This document shows positions 48,101 to 57,789 of a stretch of 64,000 nucleotides of DNA, piece after piece (within the stretch, counting starts at the first letter, position 1; each line of letters opens with the position of its first letter). The position numbers and the translations under genes are program-made. The DNA is from Lamellibrachia satsuma. Its lineage: Eukaryota > Annelida > Polychaeta > Sabellida > Siboglinidae. The DNA is taken from NCBI GenBank assembly GCA_033239005.1, contig BSQZ01000006.1:4797501-4861500 (forward strand), given 5' to 3'. The notes under the pieces are model-generated. The model had not been told where the DNA came from, ran no database searches, and saw nothing but the letters and a program-made list of their open reading frames with translations.

Positions 48101-51100
48101 AGATGACCTGCAACAGGTCAATGACAGCAGGAAAACAGCTATTATCGATAGGGAGCTAACCAGACTCGATGTCAGCATCGCAGCTCTCCAGGAAACCAGA
48201 CTTGCCTCCAGCGGATGTCTCAAGGAAGAGAACTTCACCTTCTTCTAGAAAGGGAAGGAGCCCGAGGAACCCCGCTTGTACGGGGTTGGTTTTGCTGTCA
48301 AGAACTCTCTCCTTGATACAGTGGAGCCTCCCACTGGTGGCACTGAGCGCATTCTATCTAACCATCTCGCCACTGCTGCAGGGTTTGTCCATCTTCAGCA
48401 TCTACGCCCCTACATTGGGGGGCCTCTGAAGATATCAAGGACCATTTCTATGATGAGCTTGACATCCTGATTGGCAAGATTCCCAAAGTTGAGCTGTTCA
48501 TTCTTCTTGGTGACGTTAATGCCAGAGTAGGCTCAGACCATCAATAATGGCCGTCCTGCATTGGACACCACGGCACTGGGAGGATGAACGACAACGGACA
48601 AAGATTATTGGAGCTATGCTCATTTCATGGTCTTTGCATCACCAACACCTTCTTCCAGTCAAAGCATCAACACAAAGTGTCGTGGAAGCATCCAAGGTCT
48701 CATAAATGGCATCAACTAGACCTCGTCATCGCCAGACGCTCTACTCTCAACAATGTCCTAGCAACACGTAGATACCACAGTGCAGATTGTGATACAGACC
48801 ATGCCATGGTGTACAGTAAAGTGAGACTCTCTGCATAAGCTGCACCGCTCCAAGCCCACAGGTCGCACTTGCATCAATGTTGCTAGAACTGCACACCCCC
48901 AACGAAGGGAGCAGTTTGTAGCCTCCCTTGAACAGTCCCTTCAGGACCTTCCGGATCAGGACGCCACAGCAAGGTGGAACACCCTCAGTAAAACCATCTA
49001 CAATGCAGCGATACCTGCATTTAGCAAGAGAGAAAGACCAAACCAAGACTGGTTCAATGCTAACCTACATGTTATGGTACCCATCATTGAAACCAAACGA
49101 GAAGCCCTGCTTGCATACAAACACAATCCATGCGAGAAGACACTGTCGGCTCTCAGATCTGCACGGAGCATCGCACAATGCACAGCAAGACGCTGTGCAA
49201 ATGACTACTGGCTGAAACTGTGCGAGAGTATCCAAAACTCAGCTGACTGCGGAAACGTACGCGGCATGTACGATGGCATCAAGAAAGCCGTTGGCCCTAC
49301 TTTAAGGAAGATGGCTCCACTGAAATCCACATCAGGAGAGATGCTCACAGACTGGGATAAACAGATGGAGCGATGGGTTAAATATTATTCAGAACTGTAC
49401 TCCTGAGAAACAGTCGTTATTAATGCTGCTCACATCGCCATCAGGGACTTGCCTATGATGGAGGAGCAGGACAACGAGCCCACAATCGAGGACCTGAGCA
49501 AAGCTATTGACTCCCTCTCTTGCAGCAAGGCACCGGGATGTGACAGCATACCGTCAGAAGTGATCAAGTGTGCGAAGCCCGCCTTACTACAGCACCTACA
49601 TCAACTGCTCTGTCTCTGCTGGAATGAAGGAACAGTCCCTCAAGAAATGTGGGATGCTATAGTAGTCACCTTGTACAAAAACAAAGGCGACCGCAGTGAC
49701 TGCAACAACTATAGGGGCATATCATTATTGAGCATTGTGGGGAAGGCCTTCGCTCGGGTCCTTCTAATCAGACTTCAGAAACTTGCCTCACGTGTCTACC
49801 CAGAATCCCAGTGCGGGTTCAGAGCAGGAAGATCCACCATAGATATGATCTTCTCAGTACGCCAGCTCCAGGAAAAGTGCAGAGAACAGGGAATGCTCCT
49901 CTACGTGGCGTTCATTGACTTAACCAAGGCCTTCGATCTTGTCAGCAGGAAGGGACTCTTCCGATTACTTGAGAAGATCGACTGCCCTCCCAAGCTACGC
50001 AGCATGGTGGTCTCCTTCCATGAGAACATGAAGAGTACAGTTGTGTACGATGGTTCAACATCGGAACCCTTCCCTGTCTGCAGCAGTGTCAAGCAAGACT
50101 GTGTCCTTGCTCCAACATTGTTTGGGATTTTCTTCTCCCTCCTTCTGTCATATGCCTTCGACTCTTCCTCAGATGGTATCTACCTGCACACCAGATCTGA
50201 TGGGAAGCTGTTCAACCTGGCACATCTGCGTGCCAAAACAAAGGTGACAGAGGTATACGTCAGGGAGATGCTGTTTGCAGATGATGCAGCACTCACTGCC
50301 CACTCAGGAGATGCCCTCCAGAGGCTGGTCGATCGCTTTGCACATGCCTGCAGAGAGTTTGGACTCACAATCAGCCTGAAGAAGACGAACGTCATTGCAC
50401 GGGATGCCAGCCAAGTCCCCTCCGTCAAGATCAATGACTACACCCTGGAAGTAGTAGAAGACTTCACCTACCTCGGGTCAAACATCTCTAACAACCTTTC
50501 GCTGGACACGGAGATAAACAGGCGCATCAGAAAAGCCGCATGCACTATGGCCAAGCTGACCAAAAGAGTATGAAAAAATAAGATGCTCACTGAGAACACC
50601 AAGATGAGAATCTACCAGGCCTGTGTGTTGGGCACCCTCCTCTATGGCAGCGAATCGTGGACAACATACATGTGCCAGGAGCGCCGCCTCAACACCTTCC
50701 ACATACGGTGCTTCAAGCGTATCCTTGTCATCACATGGCAGGATCATATCCCCTACAGCGACATATTGGACCGTGCCAGGATCTGCAGTATGCATTCACT
50801 GCTGAGCCAGAGACGCCTGCGCTGGTTGGGCCATGTGCATCGCATGGAGGACAACCGCTTGCCGAAAGACATTCTCTATGGACAACTCACCAGTGGCGCG
50901 AGGCAAGTGGGACGCCCACCCACAGTGGACGCTGCCAAAATTTTAAAATTTGACAAATTGATAACGGGGCGCATTAGCATCGTCTCTTCGAGACTACCCT
51001 CTGCCTATAGCATGATAAATGGCATATGTCCAGATGTTTTGGTATGAAAAATTATAATTTAGAATAACAGTTGCTAGGCCAGTAGACTTTTAAATGGTAA

Positions 51101-54100
51101 GATTGGATTGTTGCTTTGGGTTGAAATTAAACTAAAACAAAGTAAAACTACATGAGCCATGTAATATTACAAGTTATTAACTACATACAAACAGATGCCT
51201 ACTTTGTAAAATGTCCTCCTTTGATCCCAAACATCATCATTTTGCCAACAAATGGCTGGCACTCTACTCATAGTTGGCCCTTGTGTACAGCTGTTTTGTT
51301 AATGTTACTTTATTGTGCAGGTGGCACCACAGATTATGCTAATTACCCATGTAAAACAAAAGACAGACCCCAAATATTTAGATATCTTAAAGGTGTTTCC
51401 TCAATTGAAATTTTTGAACTTTGTCATGTGACTGGCGAGAGGATGGAAGTCACGCCCATGTTCAGCATTGACCCACACAGTGTTTAACATTTTGGATATC
51501 CACTATTTTGATCATTACCAGATTTTTTATTTGATTCGAACAAAAATAGGCATTTTTTTATTAAATCGACTGTGTACAGCTCTGTATCAGCTAAATAATG
51601 TTTCATAAACTATTCACACACTATATATTTGGACACCAATGAACCGGATTTGAGATAGGCTAAACCAGTTGTGGAAGCAGTTCTGTATTGTATCTGATTA
51701 TCAAGTAAATCCATACAAATGAAAGAAATCTGTCTATTTTGCCTGGCATTTTTGTGTGGAGAAGCATGAACAGAATATTAGCTCCCTCAACCAGCTAAAT
51801 GAGTACATCTGATTTTGCTGCCCATATCATGTATATAACATAATTATATGCATCTGTTTTTGGTATTAAAAGTTCCAAATGAACACATTTTGGACTATTT
51901 TTGAAGTGTCATGATACCACCCCCTATTATTAATTTGGCTCAAAGGAGAAGTGCCATCAGTTCCATTTAGTTAATGTAACTTTGTTATCGAACAATACAA
52001 TGTTTTTGTTTTCAAAGAGAAAACATGATTTGTTGTAATTTTTTTGGCCTGCTTAAAACTTAAGCGAAATGGCTAGTGATAAGAAGTTTTTGAAATAACA
52101 AAATTAGGATATCATATTATGATTGAACTGATGATATTAGGAATATTATTGTTGTAAAACGATCGTTATGATGCAAAGTAGCAAAGATATTTGAATACCC
52201 GACACAAAAAATGTTGGACATTGTTCTGAAATTACTTTATTTTTACAGCAAAATGGATCATCCTGATCCAGTAGAAGTGAAAAAGCTGAAGGCAAGAGAG
52301 CGCCAAAGGAAACGGAGAGAGAAGTTAAAAGAGAATTCAGAAAAACTTGAGGAAATTCGAAAGAAGGATGCCACACAACATCGAAAGAACCGGGATACTA
52401 AGCGGCTAACTATGACAGAGATGGAAAAGAGGAAACATCAAGGAGTTGAGAGACTGAGACAGCAAAAGTATAGAAAGATTAAATCTGAATGGGTGGGAAG
52501 GACAGTGAGATCAAGAAGAGTAAAGAAACAAGTGAAACTGACGACACCTGCTGAAAGAAGAGAATATGAGAAGCAGAAGAAGGCATATACAGTGTAGTAG
52601 GAAACAATTGACAGGTCAAAAAATTGTAGATTAATGGAAAAAGATTGTGATAGGAAAAAAGGGATGGTAAAGCAAAGCATGCTAGAAGACACTGTTGGTG
52701 ATGAAGATGATGGGATAATGCCAGAAGATACAGCTGAAGAAAAGGAAGGTCCCCAAGCACTGAATACCACGAGCAGGCAGCTCAGATATTACTACTGTAG
52801 AAAACTACTTGAAAGGATGCCACAACACAGAGCACACAGAACAGAAGCACTTCAGTAAAGCACTTCAGTCTATTATCCTCTCTGCTTCACCTACCTCCAG
52901 AAAAGCATACAAGAAAGGTGGGATTATGGTTAAAACAAGTTCACAAACCAAACGTAGTTTAATGCCAGAATTTAAAGGGATGGTCATGGACAGTGGTGTT
53001 AGCAAAAAAAATCATCAAAGATCAAAATCAAGATCAAAAGAAAATGCAAGAAAATCTAAAAAAATGGCTAAGACACTGGCTGTTTCTAGATGCAAAGTGG
53101 GCATGGAATATTAGCATGCTCGCTGACACTGCCAAATTTTGAAAAGGCAGGATTTCCCCACTATGGATGAATCGAATCCAGGATGTCTACTTCAGAGAAG
53201 ACATAAGCAGAGCTGTACCAGGGAAAACAGTGTCAGCTGCTTTCAAATAACACAAGGCAAAGTATCTTCTGAGCATGACAGTTGAAGATGCATACAAAAT
53301 CTTGCAAGATAAAAATCCAGCCTTCCATTACAAGTTCACAATATTCAAGAAATTCCATCCGTCAAATGTGAGGATCCCAAGGTTCAGTGATCATATTCAG
53401 TGCGCCTATCCCAAGTACACAAATGTTGAAAGGAAGATAGCTGCTTTGAATGTATTCATCAAAAAATTGGTAATACAAATTTACATGTAGTCAGATTTCC
53501 AGGTATTACCAAGGTAATCTTCTTCATAATATTTTATGAAAAAGTTATTTGAATCATGTAAACCAACAGCCCAACCAAGTATAGAGACAGTTTGAAAATA
53601 AAGATTAATTTGATTAACTTTGTCGTTTATTTAGTATCTGTCACAATTAATGTTGCATCTGTCACACGGGTTTTTGTCCTGTAGCATGGAATCTATGAAA
53701 ATCAGTGCACATGAGAGGTATGTTGAGTGAGGTGTGAGGTGTAGGACATAACCAGACAGTTAATTTATTTCTCTGTCCAAAAAAATTATGTTGGGTGGAA
53801 CTTTTCCAACCGGATTTTCAAAAATGGGACACAATTTTGCACTGTCAGCACTATCATTCGATAATTTCAATGGAAAACCTAACATTTCTATTTTTTATCA
53901 CAACCATCATAACACACCTCTAAAAATAAAAGGATGAATTATCATTGTGGAAACTTTTGCAGGACACATAGATTTATGGGTGTGACAGACGCGACACAAA
54001 TGTGAATGGTTTATTTCGTCATCCTATATAATAAAAAACAGGCATCTTGGTACACTTTCAACCCCATAGTACAACATTATAGAACAACTGTTCCATTTTT

Positions 54101-57100
54101 CATGACTTCGCTCATATGCATTTGAATGCGCTCCTGGAAAATATCATTTGCATTCACATTTGCATCAAGTGAAACATTTGCATTTGCATTTAAATGCATT
54201 GACATGTATTTGTTAACAGGCCTGAATACAACTTGTATTTGACCTGCTTGAACATGTATGTTTTGAAATCTTAAATATTGATCAATGCAAACCTACCTAA
54301 CGAAACACACTTCTTCACCATTTAATTCACCAATAATAATACATATTAAACTTAAAATATTAAAAGATTAGAATATAAATAAGTGCTGTCACATTGCAAA
54401 TGTGATCTTTCTGATATAGCACATTAGAATTTAACCCATTCCCGGTGTATTTGAAATTTTAATAGATCATATTTGCATTTGATCGATTGTACCTGTACAC
54501 ATTGCATTTAAAATTTATTTTAAAAGAGCATATTTGTATTTTAAATTAAAAAAGCAATGCATTTGCATATGATAAAAAATGTGTCCGATCCCAACTCTGG
54601 ATTCATGACACTGACCACAATATTCATCATCACTGTAATGGAATGGCGTAATCATTGTAATGGAATGGCGTAATCACTGTAATACAACTCACATTCTGCC
54701 AATTCCTTCATACGTTTTTGTGTCTGTAGGAAGGGCAGCAATCTCTTTCTCAACGAGCTTTGAATGTGCAATTTGTCGTTTGAGTTGCTCTACTTGCATG
54801 TCAGACACCTTTAGCTGTTGCGTTGTTGATATCATCTTTGTCTGCAATTCCTGGAATGCCTAGGTAATCAACGTTGAAAAACAATTTGTCAAAGCCTATC
54901 ACCATTTGGGTCAATTGTAAATGTAAAATAGATAACGTGCATTTAATATATCCACATATTTATGCAAATTATTTTCCCAATTTTAGTAATGTCACGATAT
55001 ATTTTCAAAATAACATCATAGCTGTGGTAACTGAATCTTTGTTACATCCACCCACACATGGATGTTGCTGACAACCAACAGCTAAGTTGGGCGACTTATA
55101 CTGTACTACCTATCAGATCATTTATTACTTACTATCTCTACTATAAAGTAGTTTGTGGTTGTGTCTGTATGTCTGTCTGTTCAATTGTATCTCTGTCACT
55201 TCTGCATGTATAAGGCTTAAATTCCATAGACATGTTTCCAGGGGCTATAGGGGTGGTTCGTACATTTAAAAAAATTCCCCTGGTGTTGGGGATATTACGA
55301 AGGAACCTTGTCTGCATGAACGTTTGATGTAGATTACGTAAGTCAGAACAACAGGAGCAACATTATGCATGTTTTCTACAATTGTTCTGAGTTACACGAT
55401 CTACATCAATTCTCCACATAAGTTCCTTCACACGGTACGAAAGCTTCATAAAACCGGCAGTTAGTCAAGAAATTTTGGGTATGAAGTTGTCATTACTACT
55501 AGCATTGCCCTACAAATATTGATTGGGTAGTGCAAGGAGTCATATGCTCATGCTGACAAGCTAGTAGACAATACAGTAGACAATAGACTAGACTGAGTAG
55601 ACTCTCAAGTGATTACAGTGCAGTGAGTGCATACTCCAAACAGCCCATTATTGGACTAACAAATGAGTTTTTTGGTGATTTGTGTACATGTGCTCGGGTA
55701 ATCTATGTAATAATTTACGTGTATAATTTAGGATTGGTCAAGGTTCTTTTACATTGTTTTGTGTAAGTTCACTTGGAGCCATGCTCCAAAATATAAGCCT
55801 CTGTGCCGTACCAGAGTTTCCTAGGTCACTGGTGTACGTGTTTATCCTTAGAGCACAGTCCCATGACTGCCCAACAGTGGCGCCACCACATACTGCTACA
55901 ACTTGACTATGAATTCCAAATGAACAGTTGCGGAGTGGTATAAATGTCTGGTAGGCTGGGCAACATGACTGTTGTTTAAAACTTGCTACGTGATTGCAAC
56001 TGTGCATTTGAATATACATAACATAGTTTCAAACAAAAAGTGAACATTATTGTGTTTCTAGACACATTTTCAATGCAAACACTATCCACAATTGTATGCA
56101 ACTGAAATGGGGCGATATGTTGAACAAATTACCAAATGAAATAAAGATGTGTAGAATCTACACATCACGTGTAAGATATGGCAGTAATAAAATTGTGAGT
56201 GGTTTCACTGGTGTTTGATTTTAGAGATGGTCGAGGTGAATGGTGTCTCAAGTATCAAGTAGTTATACTCTAAACAGCCCAATCTTGAGCTAACGCAGGA
56301 GTTTGGACCAACGGCTTTTAGTGTCTCTTCCGAAAGACACAGGCAAAGTGGGGTGAACGAAATTGCCCAAGCTTCGAAACGGCGGAGGTGGAATCTAACC
56401 ACCGTCCTCTCGATCGACAGGCGGGTGCTCTAACCATTAGACCACCGCTCCCCACCACAAATGTCAAATGTAGGCAAGCACTCGACCTTCCAGTTAATGA
56501 AAGGCGAGGATTCATGCCAACGAAAACAAACCCGCCTAGACTATTTGGCACATTATTAAAATTTCATGTATATAATGATAATTATATACATGTATATTTC
56601 TAAATTTACTTGACAATAACAATGCATAAATATAAAATTATGACATTTTGTGATGAAAACATGGCGTCAACAATATTGCAAACTAGTAAGACGATAAATG
56701 TACTTGTAATCAATTATTTGGAGCACATTTCTTTTGTTTCTCAATGCCAATGTGCAGATAGTATTTCAAGGATAAAACATGTGAAATGGTTAGTGCATTT
56801 CAGCTTTACATCTTAGTTATTCAGTTGCGACACATATCTGTGTCGCAAGGGCAGAATCCATGCATACGTTTTTTAGGGCCTCGTCCTCTGTCCCATTAGC
56901 ATTACTGGCAGTACTGCTGGCAGCAGAGCCTAGAGGCAGAGCCGCCTGGCCCGTGGCCGGGCTGGGCCAGAGCCGAGGCAGAGGACGATCCTCCTTGTTT
57001 TGTAACCGAAATTGCAGTCCAACTATGCAGGTATAGCCTATGCCGTTCATTAAAATTTTATTTCTTTCAGTACTAAATTACTAACACACAATTTGTTAAG

Positions 57101-57306
57101 TAGTATTTGGCCAACTTGGCACCCGTCACCAGGGCAACTTTCAGATTTTCAGTCGTGGTATGCTTGCGACAATCCTTATTATCGCCCACTCTAGACATTT
57201 GCTTAGATATTCGTCACCAAGTCGTGGGCATATTTACAAATGTTGTTAATATGTGCCTAACCTTTTTAAGTTCTTGATCAACTGCCATACCAATTCCGGC
57301 AGTCAT
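45087..57306 (-). CDS. PFDN1: prefoldin subunit 1
   Basis: Four coding exons on the minus strand (57306-57262, 54859-54693, 45775-45691, 45179-45087) join to 129 aa; human PFDN1 has 122. PFDN1 is a beta-type subunit of the cytosolic hexameric prefoldin chaperone, which hands unfolded actin and tubulin to the CCT/TRiC chaperonin. The order of blocks is that of the family: AVDQELKK, AFQELQTK, the first coiled coil, KTYEGIGRMFILQ (the beta-hairpin), then a second coiled coil with NKTYLERSIKESEDNLREM. All splice sites are GT-AG and phases agree. A second ATG 18 bp into exon 1 (57288) gives MAVDQELKK and may be the real start. Intron 2 is 8.9 kb and filled with mobile DNA, yet the frame is intact. 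Confidence 0.95.
45691..45775 (-). CDS. PFDN1: PFDN1 coding exon 3
   Basis: 85 bp. It completes the Met codon of GRM, then encodes FILQPVDTIKKNIEDKMK and a short EKIKTIQ end. Acceptor CCACAG, donor GTGAGA. Only 30 bp separate this exon from the terminus of an inverted-repeat element at 45806. Confidence 0.94.
46040..46165. repeat. TTGGGGTGGCAC minisatellite
   Basis: The unit GTTGGGGTGGCACT recurs, partly as a 31-bp double unit GTTGGGGTGGGTTGGGGTGG plus CAC, about 7-8 times. The strand asymmetry is strong (G-rich on plus). Small reading frames here come from the repeat. Confidence 0.92.
46525..46859 (+). CDS. unidentified exon-like open frame
   Basis: I do not recognise the product. The frame is open from 46525 to AAGAAAAAG at 46859, followed by a perfect donor GTAAGT. 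An acceptor-like TATCTTTCAG ends at 46542, so the coding part may start at 46543 with KDNFGKFHQSLPLLQLYDG. About 105 codons, mixed hydrophobic and Lys-rich, ending in SCITICLRKR. It lies about 75 bp inside the left inverted repeat, so it may be the first exon of the element's own gene, now cut off from the rest by the LINE. Confidence 0.35.
48060..48838 (+). pseudogene. LINE AP-like endonuclease domain, broken
   Basis: This is the endonuclease that nicks the target DNA. The pieces in order are a WNVWTMCPG start, ALQETRL (the catalytic Glu motif), YGVGFAVKNSL, LGDVNARVGSDH (the metal-binding Asp/Asn block, near 48510), NDNGQRLLELCSFHGL, and CDTDHAMV with the catalytic Asp and His. One stop and at least two frame changes separate them. 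Confidence 0.85.
48840..49406 (+). pseudogene. LINE linker between endonuclease and RT
   Basis: A frame open from about 49074 to 49403 encodes ETKREALLAYKHNPCEK, ARRCANDYWLKLCESIQ and a QMERWVKYYSELYS end, immediately before a TGA. In intact relatives this runs into the RT domain without a stop. Confidence 0.8.
49407..50573 (+). pseudogene. LINE reverse transcriptase domain
   Basis: 374 codons are open from 49449. RT blocks in order are SKAPGCDSIPSEVIK, TLYKNKGDRSDCNNYRGISL, ESQCGFRAGRSTIDMIF, LYVAFIDLTKAFDLVSR, SSVKQDCVLAPTLFGIFF (the usual G of KQGC is D here) and the catalytic FADDAALTAHSG. LTISLKKTNVI and FTYLGSNISNNLSLDTEI follow. The G-to-D change in KQGC and the terminal TGA suggest loss of function. 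Confidence 0.92.
50583..50940 (+). pseudogene. LINE C-terminal region
   Basis: Continuing in frame after the TGA: LTENTKMRIYQACVLGTLLY, GSESWTTYMCQERRLNTFH, RCFKRILVITWQD, LLSQRRLRWLGHVHRMED and RQVGRPPTV. Homology stops at about 50938. The following 35 codons are open but unlike this family. Confidence 0.88.
51320..51675 (+). repeat. dispersed repeat family, copy 4
   Basis: It matches the reverse copy at 19.2-19.6 kb (AACTTTGTCATGTGACTGGC, GATGGAAGTCACGCCCATG, CATTGACCCACACAGTG, TTTTGGATATCCA) and then the 3' words of copies at 22.7 and 36.9 kb (TTATTAAATCGACTGTG, CACCAATGAACCGGATTTGA). Confidence 0.8.
52253..53490 (+). pseudogene. decayed FREDISR/PGK-family gene
   Basis: A frame from ATG 52253 (just after the acceptor-like TTTTTACAG) to 52597 encodes KKLKARERQRKRREKLKENS, HRKNRDTKRL and a Lys/Arg-rich coiled-coil stretch. 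Further pieces in shifted frames are SKALQSIILSASPTSRKAYK (about 52855-52915), SQTKRSLMPEF (52944), VYFREDISRAVPGKT (53181-53225), and LLSMTVEDAYKILQDKNPAF plus FTIFKKFHPSNVRIP (53265-53375). This order (basic coiled N-terminus, ALP-type SPRK block, YFREDISRMMPGKRD, LLM...Y..F....P....FSKF..LRP) is that of a large uncharacterised protein family that I remember as abundant in cnidarian, mollusc and lancelet genomes. At least three frame breaks. Confidence 0.65.
54693..54859 (-). CDS. PFDN1: PFDN1 coding exon 2
   Basis: 167 bp, acceptor TACCTAG, donor GTGAGT. It encodes AFQELQTKMISTTQQLKVSD, MQVEQLKRQIAHSKLVEKEI and PTDTKTYEGIGR, ending two bases into the Met codon. It is the first coiled coil and start of the beta-hairpin. 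Confidence 0.94.
55600..55720 (-). mobile_element. possible SINE tail copy
   Basis: CATACTCCAAACAGCCCATT at 55629 resembles TATACTCTAAACAGCCCAAT at 56265, the distal part of the SINE at 56.2-56.5 kb. Only a partial copy is visible. Confidence 0.35.
56215..56460 (-). mobile_element. tRNA-derived SINE
   Basis: On the minus strand the head reads as an Asp-tRNA-like sequence. The A box is TGGTCTAATGG (56444-56434), the anticodon loop is CCTGTCGA, and the B box is GGTTAGATTCC (56400-56390). A core with CTTGGGCAATTTCGTTCAC and GTCTTTCGGAAGAGACAC follows, then a tail. The acceptor stem does not pair and there is a long 3' body, so it is a SINE and not a tRNA gene. It lies in PFDN1 intron 1 in the same orientation as the gene. 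Confidence 0.8.
57262..57306 (-). CDS. PFDN1: PFDN1 coding exon 1
   Basis: It encodes MTAGIGMAVDQELKK and ends at AAG before the donor GTTAGG. The frame continues open upstream without a stop as far as 57717, through a CATA tract, but that part has no PFDN1 similarity and is treated as 5' UTR and promoter. Confidence 0.9.
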
Positions 57307-57462
57307 CTTGGCTTTATATATTATTCTATTTATCGGCGCAAACCACGGACATACGCAAAACCTGCTGCGCCCTCTTTCGTCACGATAGTCAAAGCGCATT
57401 GTCCCGCCCTCTACTGGACGATACGTTAGTATACTGAACGAGTATTTTCTTACATACATACG

Positions 57463-57557
57463 TTCATACATAGTACATACATAATGCATGCATGTATGTA
57501 TGTATGTATGCATGCATGTATGTATGTATGTATGTATGTTACATACATACATACTTG

Positions 57558-57588
<31 letters not shown>

Positions 57589-57615
57589 CATACATACATA
57601 CATGCATGCATGTAG
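57463..57615. repeat. (ATGT)n / (CATA)n inverted microsatellite pair
   Basis: A block of ATGT with TGCATGCATG ends (57487-57540) is followed by CATA units with CATGCATGCATG (57541-57612). The two halves can pair into a long hairpin. It lies about 160-310 bp upstream of the PFDN1 start codon. Confidence 0.9.
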
Positions 57616-57789
57616 TTTTGCGCATGGGTGGGAAGTTGTCACTTTGCTAAAAAGTGTAAGCGCACCATAATTTGTCCTGTTTAGCACATGTCTTCTTGTT
57701 CTTGAGCAAGTGAGCATGTCTTCCTCTGGCTATTAGGCTGTAGTGCCTCTTATGCCAGCTCTCGCGTTTATCGTCAGTTCAGATTGAGC

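Larger units (their letters stand above)
47240..50940 (+). mobile_element. craniofacial-development-protein-2-like LINE, broken
   Basis: This is a nearly full-length non-LTR retrotransposon, antisense to PFDN1. A non-coding 5' part (47240-48040) is followed by an AP-endonuclease domain (48060-48840, pieces SWNVWTMCPGISDDLQ, IAALQETRLASSGCL, GVGFAVKNSLLD, HQLDLVIARRST and SADCDTDHAMV), a linker, and reverse transcriptase (49449-50573). Known lesions are a TAG near 48246, frame changes between about 48410 and 48580, a TGA at 49404 and a TGA at 50572. The 3' end after GRPPTVDAAK is cut off. Lesions are few, so it inserted fairly recently. Clade uncertain (RTE-like or a relative). Confidence 0.9.
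46422..54118 (+). mobile_element. inner element with 30-bp inverted repeats
   Basis: The left end 46422-46451 (CATATGAGCGAAGTCACGAA then AAATGGAACA) and the right end 54089-54118 are inverted copies with 29 of 30 matches. Inside both ends the motif GTGTGACAGAYGCGACA is repeated (46996-47014 reversed, 47180-47195, 53651-53670 reversed, 53978-53997). The interior carries an unidentified exon-like frame (46525-46859) and a decayed FREDISR/PGK-family gene (52253-53490). A LINE (about 47.24-50.94 kb) and a dispersed repeat (51.32-51.67 kb) interrupt it. Without these it would be about 3.7 kb. TA at each edge could be the target duplication. The class is not established. Confidence 0.7.
45806..54224. 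mobile_element. outer inverted-repeat pair, hAT-like ends
   Basis: The left end CAGGCTTGTTAACAAATGCA (45806-45826) and the inverse of the right end (54224-54204) match at 19 of 21 positions. Next to both ends ATTTGCATT/AATGCATTTG words are repeated many times, as in subterminal regions of hAT elements. No 8-bp target duplication is visible. The left side could alternatively be a separate MITE of about 117 bp ending CATGCCTG at 45922. Confidence 0.5.

Noticed and set aside
51152..51487. A 111-codon gene after the LINE
   Set aside because: Its second half is the dispersed repeat also found at 19.2-19.6 kb, and there is no recognisable protein.
56388..56460. A genuine Asp tRNA gene (minus strand)
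   Set aside because: A and B boxes and a GTC anticodon are present, but the acceptor stem does not pair and the sequence continues into a SINE body.
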